Source: an uncultured Clostridia bacterium (GTDB lineage: Bacteria; Bacillota; Clostridia; Christensenellales; Borkfalkiaceae). Taken from it: 64,000 nucleotides of DNA. Position 1 is the stretch's first letter; every line of letters starts with the position of its first letter. The DNA is taken from NCBI GenBank assembly GCA_947626575.1, contig CANQSR010000010.1, positions 1-64,000 on the forward strand, written 5' to 3'. The notes under the pieces are model-generated. The model ran no database searches and was not told the DNA's origin. It was given only the letters and a program-made list of their open reading frames with translations. Below are positions 1 to 7,350 of this stretch, piece after piece. The translations under genes were made by a program, and so were the position numbers.

Positions 1-529
1 AATAGATTTCCTATTGACGCAGTTCCGTATGAAGTTGTAACCGCACTTTTTGGGTGCATGGCAAGTATTATATCACCAAGAAATCGGAATGTCAAACGAA
101 TGTTCATGTTTTTCCGAAAATTTTTTGGGAAATTTTTAAGTTTTCCACAAGGGTGGTATGCGGCAGAGCGGAAAGCCGAACGCCCCAACAACAGAAAAGG
201 AAAAACGGCGGCGAAAACGGGGATATTTGAAACGTGCCGACGAGCAAGAGAAGGGCGGATCGCCAAGCGGTTCAGCGGCGGCCGCCCTTCCTTCGTCGGC
301 ACAAACTCCACTTTGAGGCAGTTTGCTGTCGCAAACCGCCAAGTGCGTTCCGTTGTGCCTCCTCTTTCCAAAAAGTTCTTCGATACTTTTTGGAAGCCTT
401 ATTTTTCAATGTCTGTTTTCCCGCCTGTTCGTTCGGTTGTAGGCGTGAGCTTGTCCGCGCCGCGTAGCGGCGCGCTTGTCAAGACAAGCTCACGCCTAAA
501 TGCCATTTTGAGTTTTGCCCTGTTTGGAC
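1..529. other. AT-rich region without a supported gene
   Basis: No recognisable gene was found here. One frame is open from the left edge through 621, but its translation is low in complexity (Phe/Lys/Arg-rich), matches no family I know, and runs through a perfect inverted repeat, so I do not call it. Base composition is clearly more AT-rich than the rest of the window. The only structure I see is the nested inverted repeat at 441-497. Confidence 0.5.
441..497. repeat. Nested perfect inverted repeat
   Basis: Outer 14-bp arms at 441-454 and 484-497 are perfect reverse complements. Inside them a second GC-rich palindrome (about 457-472) forms its own stem. It could fold as a cruciform in DNA or a strong hairpin in RNA. 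No T-run follows directly, so it is not a typical intrinsic terminator. It may be a REP-like element. Confidence 0.7.
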
Positions 530-558
530 TTGATTTGTGTGCGCTTCTATGGTATAAT
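530..558 (+). promoter_or_regulatory. Promoter upstream of the YdeI-like gene
   Basis: TTGATT at 530-535 and TATAAT at 553-558 are separated by 17 bp. The expected start, 7 nt after the -10, is the A of an ATG at 565. An 8-bp inverted repeat (547-554 with 579-586) and a smaller palindrome (557-569) bracket the -10 and start point and could be an operator. Confidence 0.6.
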
Positions 559-564
559 CATATT

Positions 565-621
565 ATGATAGGCGTCGATACCATAGCAAAAGAAATCATA
601 GCGAGCAAAATTTTAATTTAG
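565..621 (+). CDS. Possible leaderless 18-codon leader ORF
   Basis: An 18-codon frame starts with an ATG exactly 6 nt downstream of the TATAAT box, so it would begin at the 5' end of the transcript, and it ends 21 nt before the YdeI-like gene. The peptide (MIGVDTIAK...) matches nothing I know. It could serve to start translation on this transcript, because the downstream gene has only a distant GGAG. It may equally be a chance reading frame inside the 5' UTR. Confidence 0.25.
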   Translation: MIGVDTIAKEIIASKILI

Positions 622-642
622 CGGAGTAAAACAGTAAAAGAA

Positions 643-1215
643 ATGGAAGTGAAAAATTTACTCGGCGCGAAAAACAGGGACGAATTTCGGGCATGGCTTG
701 AAGATAACCACGCAACAGAAAGTGAGTGTTGGACGATTGTAAAGCGTGGCAGACCGCAGGGCGGCGATACTTTTTGGTATGTGGATGCTGTTGAGGAAGC
801 ATTGTGTTTCGGTTGGATAGATAGTACGACCAAAAAATTGTCAAACGGCGTTACGGCTCAAAAATTTGCGCCGCGCAAAAAAGGAAGTTTGTGGTCGGAA
901 CTCAACAAAGAACGATGCCGCAGAATGGAAAGACTTGGCAAAATGACGGATGCGGGGCGAGCCGTTCTTCCCGATATGTCCGAAAGCGGTTTTGTGATAG
1001 ACGAGGTTATTTTGAAAGCATTGCAATCGGACGGAGAAGTATGGGCGAATTTTCAAAAATTTCCCGATTTATACAAAAGAGTTCGGATTGATACCATTCA
1101 AATCAAAAAGAAGATACCCGTTTTATTTCAAAGTCGATTGGAAAAATTCATTTGTAATACTCGGCAGGGCATTATGTATGGCGAATGGAATGACGGCGGA
1201 AGGTTGCTATATTAG
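643..1215 (+). CDS. YdeI/OmpD-associated family protein
   Basis: This 190-residue protein resembles the YdeI/OmpD-associated family (small cytosolic proteins of poorly known function, sometimes called bacteriocin-protection proteins). Family-like features are the early 'FRAWLEDNHATESECW' segment, 'VEEALCFGWIDS' near residue 50 and a basic C-terminal half. Length fits the family. The ribosome-binding site is weak: the nearest GGAG is about 16 nt upstream, so the start is less certain than most. It stands alone behind the promoter at 530-558 and is followed by a terminator hairpin. It lies in the AT-richer accessory part of the window. The family assignment comes from sequence resemblance only. 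Confidence 0.7.
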   Translation: MEVKNLLGAKNRDEFRAWLEDNHATESECWTIVKRGRPQGGDTFWYVDAVEEALCFGWIDSTTKKLSNGVTAQKFAPRKKGSLWSELNKERCRRMERLGKMTDAGRAVLPDMSESGFVIDEVILKALQSDGEVWANFQKFPDLYKRVRIDTIQIKKKIPVLFQSRLEKFICNTRQGIMYGEWNDGGRLLY

Positions 1216-1240
1216 ATTTCAATTTGGAGAAGTATAAGAA

Positions 1241-1267
1241 GGCGAGGGTTGGTTGTCCTCGTCTTTT
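1241..1267 (+). terminator. Terminator after the YdeI-like gene
   Basis: A 7-bp stem (1241-1247 with 1257-1263, one G-U pair) is followed by TTTT, 25 nt after the stop codon. Confidence 0.6.
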
Positions 1268-1273
1268 GCATAG

Positions 1274-1313
1274 AAAAAAAGACCAACCTAACTCGGTTCG
1301 AATTGGGTTGGTC
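1274..1313 (-). terminator. Minus-strand terminator
   Basis: The 8-bp stem 1281-1288/1306-1313 is followed, read on the minus strand, by a run of seven T (1280-1274). It would stop leftward transcripts, the nearest source being the SLOG-family gene at 1986-2453 about 700 bp away, with the repeat block in between. Confidence 0.6.
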
Positions 1314-1318
1314 GTGGT

Positions 1319-1366
1319 GCACCAAAAGGCCGCGGCCCTTATAGAAGGGCCGCGGCCTTTTGGTGC
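1319..1366. repeat. 22-bp perfect hairpin made by an inverted copy of the repeat head
   Basis: Arms 1319-1340 and 1345-1366 are perfect reverse complements with a 4-base loop. The right arm is the beginning of the composite repeat described at 1345-1947, so the hairpin arises from a head-to-head copy of that element. Confidence 0.8.
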
Positions 1367-1947
1367 CGTTCAAGCGGGATCGGACAATTCCGTTCGACCC
1401 CGCGCGAGGAGGCCGACGGGCTGAGTAGGAAAAAAGCGGAGCCTCTCTCGGCCGACGAAGCTCGCGAGCGCAGCGAAGCGATCACCGGCACCGCGTCGCG
1501 TTGGGTCGGTCGTAGCGATCAAAGGGCCGCGGCCTTTTGGTGCCGGTCAAGCGGGATCGGACAATATAAAGTTATAAAACCCTTTTCGTCATTCCGAGGA
1601 GCGAAGCGACGAGGAATCTTATTGAGATTTCTCACTTCGTTCGAAATGACGCTGAGCATGCACGAACGACGAACTTCGTTCGAGGTGACACGGAAAAGGC
1701 ATACAAAAATAGCACGGCCGCGGCCTTTTAGCGCCGTTTAAGCGGGATTGAACAATATAAAGCTAAAAAACCCTTTCGTCATTCCGAGGAGCGGAGCGAC
1801 GAGGAATCTTATTGAGATTTCTCACTTCGTTCGAAATGACGCTGAGCATGCACGAACGACGAACTTAGTTCGAGGTGACACGGAAAAGCATACAAAAATA
1901 GCACGGCCGCGGCCTTTTGGCGCCGTTCAAGCGTGATTGGACAATTT
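1345..1947. repeat. Composite tandem repeat block (189-191 bp units)
   Basis: A 'GGCCGCGGCC' head followed by 'TTTTGGTGCCG'-type sequence begins at about 1349, 1525, 1716 and 1905. Units starting at 1525 and 1716 are near-identical over their full length (191 and 189 bp) and each contains one copy of the dispersed GTCATTCC...AAATGAC element (1587-1651 and 1777-1841). The first and last copies are partial. The stretch 1390-1520 is related, degenerate and without any credible reading frame. No gene is encoded here. Confidence 0.85.
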
Positions 1948-1985
1948 CGTTCGACCCCGCGCGGCAAATTGGCAATATCACGCGC

Positions 1986-2453
1986 TCAGCTTTCAAAAAC
2001 ATTGATTATTTGTTTTTTCTTTCTTTTGGCATAGTCCACTGCGAGTTTGGTGCCGCTGTTAGCGGACGGCGGCCGATAAGCATGGTCATAATAGACAACC
2101 AATATATCGCACGCCTCGATCACGGCCTCGTTTCGTTTGATATAGGATACTCTTCCCGCGCCATGTGCAGTTGAGGCGAAGAAACTCTCTTCGTATAACG
2201 TCAACAGATAATTCTGGTAGGATTCATCGATGTACTCATACTCGCCCCGCACAAATATGCGCCGTATGTATGGATATGTTTGACGTAATTTCGTGACGAT
2301 TTCATAGCACAGTTCATCGAATTTACTTTTACTTCCGAAATAAAACGTATCGGCGGCCTCATTTATGATGAGCGCTTCAATGGTATTTGCTAACCTCGCT
2401 TTCAGTGCCGCAGTTTCGGTGAACGTTCGATGTCCGATGAATGCCACTTTCAT
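1986..2453 (-). CDS. SLOG-fold (DUF1273/YspA-like) nucleotide-binding protein
   Basis: The 155-residue product begins 'MKVAFIGHRTF' and ends with '...NSGTKLAVDYAKRKKKQI', the pattern of the SLOG superfamily group that includes YpsA/DUF1273: a Rossmann-like beta strand with a G-x-R loop at residues 5-10 and a conserved 'SGT' phosphate-contact loop near the C terminus. These proteins are thought to bind nucleotide-derived ligands; the substrate is unknown. There is no Shine-Dalgarno sequence, and the TATAAT at 2463-2468 leaves a 5' UTR of only about 3 nt. The 3' end abuts the composite repeat block. The gene stands alone on the minus strand. Confidence 0.7.
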   Translation of the reverse strand: MKVAFIGHRTFTETAALKARLANTIEALIINEAADTFYFGSKSKFDELCYEIVTKLRQTYPYIRRIFVRGEYEYIDESYQNYLLTLYEESFFASTAHGAGRVSYIKRNEAVIEACDILVVYYDHAYRPPSANSGTKLAVDYAKRKKKQIINVFES

Positions 2454-2462
2454 AACGGCTAC

Positions 2463-2491
2463 ATTATAAATTTTATTTTTTCATTTGGCAA
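2463..2491 (-). promoter_or_regulatory. Promoter of the SLOG-family gene
   Basis: On the minus strand TTGCCA (2491-2486), a 17-bp spacer and TATAAT (2468-2463). The -10 box ends 9 nt before the ATG, so the predicted leader is 2-4 nt, too short for a ribosome-binding site. Confidence 0.6.
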
Positions 2492-2586
2492 GCGATTATG
2501 CAGTTATAAAAGCGCATTTTTGAAAGTGTATTCAAAAAAACATTATTTGTTAAACTATAAGCAAATAAACAAGGCGGCATAAGAGT

Positions 2587-2829
2587 TTGACAATCAACGA
2601 CGCAGTTGCAAAGCGCATCAAAAAGTTAATGAAAGACCGGAAAATGACGCAATACCGTTTGGAGCGGGAATCCGGCCTTACGCACGGCGCAATGGACGGA
2701 ATTTTGACCGGCCACAATAAGACCGTCACGCTCACGACCATGTACAGGCTTGCGCGCGGATTCGGCATGACTGTCTTTGAGTTTATGGATGACGACGTAT
2801 TCCGTTCCGAAGATTTGGAAATTGATTGA
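2587..2829 (+). CDS. XRE-family helix-turn-helix regulator
   Basis: An 80-residue DNA-binding protein of the Cro/C1-type HTH class. The core 'KDRKMTQYRLERESGLTHG' (residues 17-35) is the first two helices, followed by a recognition helix and 'TVTLTTMYRLARGFGMTVFEF', the typical helix 4-5 of this family. Start is a TTG, the only start codon after the last in-frame stop, preceded by AAGGCGG. It is short and lacks an effector domain, like many phage or island repressors. A terminator follows immediately. Target unknown; it may regulate itself or neighbouring accessory genes. Confidence 0.8.
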   Translation: MTINDAVAKRIKKLMKDRKMTQYRLERESGLTHGAMDGILTGHNKTVTLTTMYRLARGFGMTVFEFMDDDVFRSEDLEID

Positions 2830-2837
2830 ATTTCAGC

Positions 2838-2860
2838 GGGCGGCCTTTCGGCCGCCCTTT
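2838..2860 (+). terminator. Terminator after the XRE regulator
   Basis: 8-bp GC stem (2838-2845/2850-2857) with TTTC loop followed by TTT. Confidence 0.65.
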
Positions 2861-2901
2861 CCATATTCCGAAGAGCGGAGCGAGGAAAAATCGCGGTTTC
2901 A

Positions 2902-2965
2902 GTCATTCCGAGGAACGGAGCGACGAGAAATCTTATTGAGATTTCTCACTTCGTTCGAAATGACG
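2902..2965. repeat. Dispersed GTCATTCC...AAATGAC element
   Basis: A 64-bp copy of the same palindromic element seen at 1587-1651 and 1777-1841: it starts GTCATTCCGAGG, has an 'AGAAATCT...AGATTTCT' inner palindrome and ends GAAATGACG. Degenerate extensions occupy 2866-2900 and 2966-3010. It resembles REP-type extragenic palindromes; there is no gene in 2830-3048. Confidence 0.8.
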
Positions 2966-3048
2966 AGGAGCAAGTGCGAATGACGGACTTCGTTCGAATG
3001 ACGTTGGACATGCACGAATACCCCCGCCTTGTTTATTTTTCATGAAAA

Positions 3049-3801
3049 TTAAATTTTATCAATATTTTTGCCAATTGATTTTTCGTCGATGCGGGGATTG
3101 ATATATCTATCTTTTTTCTTTTTACTAAGATATCTGATCGCCTTTTGGGGACACCGATGATAGCAACCGAGACACGCGACGCAAGCATTGCCGAATGTGA
3201 TTTTTCCATTCTCCATAGAAATATTCTGCGCAGGGCATAGCCCGACGCATTTCCCGCACCCGATACAATCTTCCGAGACCCAAAACCGTTCCCCGATCAA
3301 ATGCCAATTTGCCTTGTTCTTGTAATAAATCTTTTCTTTCGTCTTTCTCTTTTTCGGAAGTGTAGGTTCGCCGCAAGCGATTTTTGTAATGACCTTATCA
3401 ATACGCTTATCGGCACTATCAAGTACACGCTTTAAGTAAAATTTCGGTACGGTAAACGTGAGCGTATAATTTTCGGGCATTTTTAACGTAAAAACGCCCT
3501 TCACATTCAGCCCCTTTTGCCGTGCAAACTCATACGCAAAATAATCTGCGCCGCCGACCATACCGCCATAGTTGAGAACAATCAACAGCTCTTTCATATG
3601 ATCGAGGCGGGGCAGAAAATCATAAACGTGAACAGGCAGGCCAAAGGAATAAATAGGCGATACGACGATGATTTTGTCAAACTCGCTACCGTTCCCCGTA
3701 TATGTAGGGATATAAAAGATTTTACCGCCTATTTTTTCGCGGATTTTTTGAGAAATATACAGGCTGTTGCCCGTCGCGCTGAAATAAAATATTCCTGTCA
3801 T
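3049..3801 (-). CDS. EFR1-family flavodoxin/ferredoxin protein
   Basis: 250 residues with a flavodoxin-like N-terminal half ('FYFSATGNSLYIS', FMN phosphate loop at residues 6-16) and a C-terminal two-[4Fe-4S] ferredoxin half: 'CIGCGKCVGLCP' and 'CVACLGCYHRCP'. This is the EFR1 architecture common in anaerobic Clostridia, presumed to pass electrons between flavin and iron-sulfur partners; the partner is not known. A GGAG lies about 14 nt upstream of the start. The C-terminal tail is very lysine-rich. It follows the 3863-4762 gene by 61 bp and could be cotranscribed with it. Confidence 0.85.
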   Translation of the reverse strand: MTGIFYFSATGNSLYISQKIREKIGGKIFYIPTYTGNGSEFDKIIVVSPIYSFGLPVHVYDFLPRLDHMKELLIVLNYGGMVGGADYFAYEFARQKGLNVKGVFTLKMPENYTLTFTVPKFYLKRVLDSADKRIDKVITKIACGEPTLPKKRKTKEKIYYKNKANWHLIGERFWVSEDCIGCGKCVGLCPAQNISMENGKITFGNACVACLGCYHRCPQKAIRYLSKKKKDRYINPRIDEKSIGKNIDKI

Positions 3802-3862
3802 ACGATGATGATTTTCTCCGTGAAATTGAAATTATTTCTTCCACAAGACAAGTTCATAGATG

Positions 3863-4762
3863 TTACTTTTCCATATCTTGAACAAGGCAGTATTTCCATG
3901 TACAAATATATCTTCTGCCGCCGAACTCTGCGTAGTCCGACATATATTGCTCGCGGCAGATCTCTTCCAATGCTCCGTCGGGTAAGAGGCGATATGCCGC
4001 CTCGTTGGTGATCACAAACAATCCCCTTTCGCTATTGCGCGTACAGACCAAGTACTCCCGCCCGTGAAACCTTTTGCGCAATTCGGAAATTTTCGGTCGG
4101 TCCCCCTGTTCGCGAATATCCGGCAATTCCAATATGCCCTCGTCTGACGTGAAAAGTTTTTCCTTCAAAACGAGATCATTGCCCTCTCTTTCGAACCGCC
4201 CGTAGCAACAATCGTAAATACTCGGAGAAACGTCCGCGCCCCGATGATAACGGCGGTTGCGGATCATATAATAGCCGTCCTTTGCGTGCCTGTGAAAACA
4301 ATAACGCGTATACGGCGCTTCGCCGCTTTGTTCGCAATCCGGCTCTGATTGCGGGAGAGGGAGCGCGGAATATTGTAGCTTGTCCGGATAGATCTCCGCA
4401 AGACCGTATCCCACACCCCCATCGCCCCGACCGCAGGTATAGATTCCGTAAACGGCGTTCTCCTCTTCGTCGTAGTAGAAATCCTCATCGGTATTATGAC
4501 AGCCCCTTATTTTCAATTTACCGAGAAAGGCGAGACTGTCCGCGGCGTAAAAGGCAAACCTGCCGTCGGTCGACTGAACCAAAACGATGTTGTTCTTATG
4601 CGAGACGTGTACATAGGTGGGATAGCTGATATCGTTGAGCCTCGCGATTTTTTCGTTCGTCTTCAAATCATACACCCACACCGAGCCGCCTAAGATAAAA
4701 AAGCGCGAAGAAGGCTCGTCTATCACGATTTCATATGCCCTGCCGTTGATTTTATGATCCAT
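3863..4762 (-). CDS. Hypothetical beta-propeller-like protein
   Basis: A 299-residue protein without signal peptide or membrane segment. Recurrent short beta-strand motifs ('GGSVWVYDLKTNEKIA', 'GRFAFYAADSLAFLGKL') suggest a WD40/quinoprotein-like propeller, but no catalytic signature is visible and I do not recognise the family. AGAGGT lies at good spacing before the ATG. It starts 9 bp after the stop of the lipoprotein gene 4772-5398, so the two are probably cotranscribed. Function unknown. Confidence 0.6.
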   Translation of the reverse strand: MDHKINGRAYEIVIDEPSSRFFILGGSVWVYDLKTNEKIARLNDISYPTYVHVSHKNNIVLVQSTDGRFAFYAADSLAFLGKLKIRGCHNTDEDFYYDEEENAVYGIYTCGRGDGGVGYGLAEIYPDKLQYSALPLPQSEPDCEQSGEAPYTRYCFHRHAKDGYYMIRNRRYHRGADVSPSIYDCCYGRFEREGNDLVLKEKLFTSDEGILELPDIREQGDRPKISELRKRFHGREYLVCTRNSERGLFVITNEAAYRLLPDGALEEICREQYMSDYAEFGGRRYICTWKYCLVQDMEK

Positions 4763-4771
4763 TCGTGACCT

Positions 4772-5398
4772 CTACAAAAAGACATGCGCAGGCTTTGAAA
4801 GTCTAACGCTTTGCGCATCCAAAAATTCATATTTGATTTCTAAACCACCTGCACAGCTAACATAATAGCCCGTTTGGTCTTTCAAACAATAAATATCGAG
4901 CATCGCAAGTCCGAAATGGTCGTTGCCTTCAATAAAGACCTCGGAAGGCACCGTCATGGTTTCGCAATGAGTGAACGACACCTTGAACCAACTGCTTACA
5001 TCGACTTCGTAATTACCCGAATTAAATTCTTCCGTACTAATAAATTTGATAAAATGGAGACCTCCCAAAGTTTGATAATCGCTATACGGTGTATCGAGTT
5101 CCAACGCCGAATAGGCTTCTTCATTGCAAAAATAGAGGGCGACCCCCACAGATATGCGTTCGTGGTCGGGGGGATATTCATCCGCAACGCCGCCGAAATA
5201 AAAATCGAGCGTGACATCATTGATATCAAAATCGGTGTGGTCGCTTTTCACAGCGCCCATGAGCGACGGCAACCGTCCGCCACGGTCAAATCCGATTTCA
5301 AGCGCACTCGGATTACCGCAAGCTGACAAAAAGCATAACGATAATGTTATTGCGATTATGCTCCATAATAATTTTTGTAACGAATGCGAATATTTCAT
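4772..5398 (-). CDS. Hypothetical lipoprotein
   Basis: 208 residues starting with a lysine-containing signal peptide and a lipobox ending in Cys27 ('FLSAC'), so export and lipid anchoring to the outer membrane face are expected. The mature part is rich in aromatic and acidic residues with no recognised domain. A GAGGGA ribosome-binding site precedes the ATG. Upstream of the 3863-4762 gene by 9 bp, presumably in one operon. No function can be assigned. Confidence 0.65.
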   Translation of the reverse strand: MKYSHSLQKLLWSIIAITLSLCFLSACGNPSALEIGFDRGGRLPSLMGAVKSDHTDFDINDVTLDFYFGGVADEYPPDHERISVGVALYFCNEEAYSALELDTPYSDYQTLGGLHFIKFISTEEFNSGNYEVDVSSWFKVSFTHCETMTVPSEVFIEGNDHFGLAMLDIYCLKDQTGYYVSCAGGLEIKYEFLDAQSVRLSKPAHVFL

Positions 5399-5532
5399 TG
5401 ATATTCCCTCGCAAATTTCTGCTTATCACATGCCACTTGCGGCGAAAAGATCGACGGCACATTAAATAATTTCGCTACAAGACCAATCGTTGTCGCTAAT
5501 GTTTTTTCTTCTCAATATTATGGCTTTTACAA

Positions 5533-5994
5533 TTATTTCAATCTATGTCCACAATTGGGGCATTCTTTATCATCAGGGCTTATTTTACTAAAACAAGACG
5601 GGCATTCATCATCCTGTGGGATATTGATTGCCTCGAATTCTTCAACATCGCCTTCTTTTTCAGATTCGTAATCACTAATCACTTCGCTTTGAATGTCTTC
5701 AATCACGTCCTTCGTTATATCACTGTACTCGTTTGAATTTTGATAAACGGATAACACCTGCATGTTTTGAATTCCCTTTGCAACTTTTGTTGTTTGAATT
5801 ATTAACTCGCCAAGACCATACAAAGCAAAAGATCCTATCCAAGAAAAAAGACAACCAGCTATTAGCACAACGAAACCCGCCCAAACAATTTCCATGCACC
5901 AACATATAATTGCACCAACAACAGAAAACAGACAACCGAAAATTGTGCAAGCAATTGCCAATGTTTTGATTTTTTCGCCAATGTTTTGAAACAT
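5533..5994 (-). CDS. Membrane protein with C-terminal zinc ribbon
   Basis: 153 residues: two hydrophobic segments (about residues 12-33 and 36-66), a charged acidic middle section, and a C-terminal zinc ribbon made of two CxxC knuckles ('CPSC' and 'CPNC', ten residues apart). Such proteins are common in Clostridia and their role is unknown; the ribbon probably binds Zn. A GGAGG sequence sits just before the ATG. It is the first gene seen leftward from the hicAB pair. The 134-bp gap to the lipoprotein gene suggests a separate transcript. Confidence 0.6.
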   Translation of the reverse strand: MFQNIGEKIKTLAIACTIFGCLFSVVGAIICWCMEIVWAGFVVLIAGCLFSWIGSFALYGLGELIIQTTKVAKGIQNMQVLSVYQNSNEYSDITKDVIEDIQSEVISDYESEKEGDVEEFEAINIPQDDECPSCFSKISPDDKECPNCGHRLK

Positions 5995-6100
5995 TTCATA
6001 CCTCCAAAATTTTTTTCATAAATAAAAAATTACTTCGAGTACAGAGTTAAGCAAAAACTTCGTTCAAGAATTGGAGAGCGAAGAAACCGCAAAAATAAGG

Positions 6101-6493
6101 TCATCCCTCGACGATATCGACGAGCGCCTTTTGAAGCACGGCCGAAAAATTCACGCCCTGCTCGGTCGCCTTCTTATCGAGCCATGCAGGGATCGTGCAG
6201 TTCTTGCGGATACTGCGGTTATCGTTCTTCTCCCGATAGGCGGCAAAATCGACCTCGACGAGTGTCACGATCTCGTTTTCCGCGGCTTCGGGTTTCATGG
6301 TAACGCCCTTCGGGATCTCCCTCTTTGCGTCCTCTTCACTGATCCCCCAAATGCCGATGCAGTCCTTCGCCATGGCGATGCAATCCTCAATGTCCTTTCC
6401 TTGCGTGTAAAGGTCCAAATCGGGAACATGCACCGAGAAGTATTTCTCCCCGTTTTCAGGGGGTGTGATGACGATCGCATAAATACTTTTCAC
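6101..6493 (-). CDS. HicB antitoxin
   Basis: 130 residues with the two parts expected of HicB: an N-terminal partial RNase-H-like fold ('YAIVITPPENGEKYFSVHVP', with 'GKDIEDCIAMAKDCIGIW') that neutralises HicA, and a C-terminal ribbon-helix-helix-like segment ('IPAWLDKKATEQGVNFSAVL') for DNA binding and autoregulation. The start is GTG preceded by GAGGTG. It begins 16 bp after the hicA stop, in the usual toxin-first order. The pair is in the accessory part of the window. Confidence 0.9.
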   Translation of the reverse strand: MKSIYAIVITPPENGEKYFSVHVPDLDLYTQGKDIEDCIAMAKDCIGIWGISEEDAKREIPKGVTMKPEAAENEIVTLVEVDFAAYREKNDNRSIRKNCTIPAWLDKKATEQGVNFSAVLQKALVDIVEG

Positions 6494-6509
6494 TATTTTT
6501 CACCTCGCT

Positions 6510-6683
6510 TTATTTTAGATTGTGCTTTTTGATGAGAGCTTTTGCAAGCCTCTCATTGATCTCGCCGTGCCGCGGGATCGCCTCGCTTTTCTCGCCGTTC
6601 GAATAGACGGTGTGATTGCCGCCTTCCCGCACCAACCGCCAACCGTTCCGCTCAAACAGCTTCACCAAGTCCTTCCTTTTCAT
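6510..6683 (-). CDS. HicA toxin (mRNA interferase)
   Basis: A 57-residue product, 'MKRKDLVKLFERNGWRLVRE' followed by 'GGNHTVYSNG...IPRHGEI', which is the double-stranded RNA-binding-like fold of HicA with the catalytic histidine in the G-G-x-H motif (His24 here). HicA cleaves mRNA when HicB is depleted. AGAGG lies 6 nt before the ATG. A good promoter with direct repeats lies upstream (6706-6734). Length and order match canonical hicAB loci. Confidence 0.92.
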   Translation of the reverse strand: MKRKDLVKLFERNGWRLVREGGNHTVYSNGEKSEAIPRHGEINERLAKALIKKHNLK

Positions 6684-6705
6684 CCGCAACCTCTGTACAC
6701 ACTAT

Positions 6706-6734
6706 ATTATACGCATTGATACGCATAACGTCAA
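6706..6734 (-). promoter_or_regulatory. hicAB promoter with candidate operator direct repeats
   Basis: Minus strand TTGACG (6734-6729), 17-bp spacer, TATAAT (6711-6706). The heptamer TACGCAT occurs at 6710-6716 and again at 6720-6726, a 10-bp period covering the spacer, a plausible HicB operator. Confidence 0.7.
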
Positions 6735-6761
6735 GCGTTTCGATGTAAAATTACAAAATTA

Positions 6762-6785
6762 CGGCAACCAGATTTCGGGTTGCCG
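6762..6785 (-). terminator. Terminator after the 6829-7350 gene
   Basis: 8-bp stem 6762-6769/6778-6785; read on the minus strand it is followed by T-rich TAATTTTGTAATTTT. Confidence 0.6.
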
Positions 6786-6836
6786 CCGCATTTCAAAAAT
6801 CTGGCCGCATTACAAAAACCGCCGCATTTCAAAAGT
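6785..6836. repeat. Three short direct repeats
   Basis: A 16-bp unit beginning GCCGCATT and ending in A-rich sequence occurs at 6785-6800, 6804-6819 and 6821-6836; the third overlaps the last codons of the minus-strand gene. Confidence 0.6.
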
Positions 6837-7350
6837 CGAAGTCGTTATCGACGATCTTATATCTTCCGCTGATGTGGGAGACGAGTTCCCCCTCGGGATT
6901 ATCGCTCCGGTAGCTGTTGTAATCTTGCAGGTTGATGATATCGGCGGTCAGGCGGTGTTCATCGCGCAGATACCACAAAAAGATGAGATGCTCCCCTTTA
7001 TCGGGGTCGAGTTCCCAATAGACCCTGTGGAGCGATGCCTTGCCTTCGTAATATTGCTTGCCCGTCGTTTCATTGATCTTTCCGATATCCGATTTCAAGA
7101 CGATGTACTCGTTCACGGGGAGCTTTTTCAAAATAATAAACATCTCATAGCCCGCCAGCCTTACGAGCAGATATTCGCGGTATGTAGAGATGGAAACCAC
7201 TTTGCCGAGCGGACGCGTGCCGCGCGCGGAATCGTGGTAAAGCACCTTATCGCCCTCTTCGATCTCATCCTCCCAACAGGCGTGTTCGGCCGCGATATTC
7301 TTTTTGTTGAACATGACGGAATTGCCGTATTCGTAAAAAATGATAGCCAT
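6829..7350 (-). CDS. Hypothetical protein
   Basis: 173 residues, acidic, soluble, no signal peptide. The N-terminal part (residues 1-70) looks like a small beta barrel ('EIEEGDKVLYHDSARGTRPL', 'GKVVSISTYREYLLVRLAGY'), reminiscent of CarD/KOW-like or SH3-like folds, but I cannot name a family. I chose the ATG at 7350, preceded by GGGGAAC at 7357-7363, over a TTG six codons upstream. It stands alone between hicA and the rRNA methyltransferase, with its own terminator. Confidence 0.55.
   Translation of the reverse strand: MAIIFYEYGNSVMFNKKNIAAEHACWEDEIEEGDKVLYHDSARGTRPLGKVVSISTYREYLLVRLAGYEMFIILKKLPVNEYIVLKSDIGKINETTGKQYYEGKASLHRVYWELDPDKGEHLIFLWYLRDEHRLTADIINLQDYNSYRSDNPEGELVSHISGRYKIVDNDFDF

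Noticed and set aside
58..621. Open frame of 187 codons at the left edge
   Set aside because: Low-complexity product, passes through a perfect inverted repeat and a promoter, and has no ribosome-binding site. Only its last 18 codons, after the promoter, are kept as a weak candidate.
1224..1936. Short frames ending in a shared 'RPFGAVQA' segment
   Set aside because: The shared peptide comes from the repeated DNA element itself and not from a protein family; there is no ribosome-binding site.
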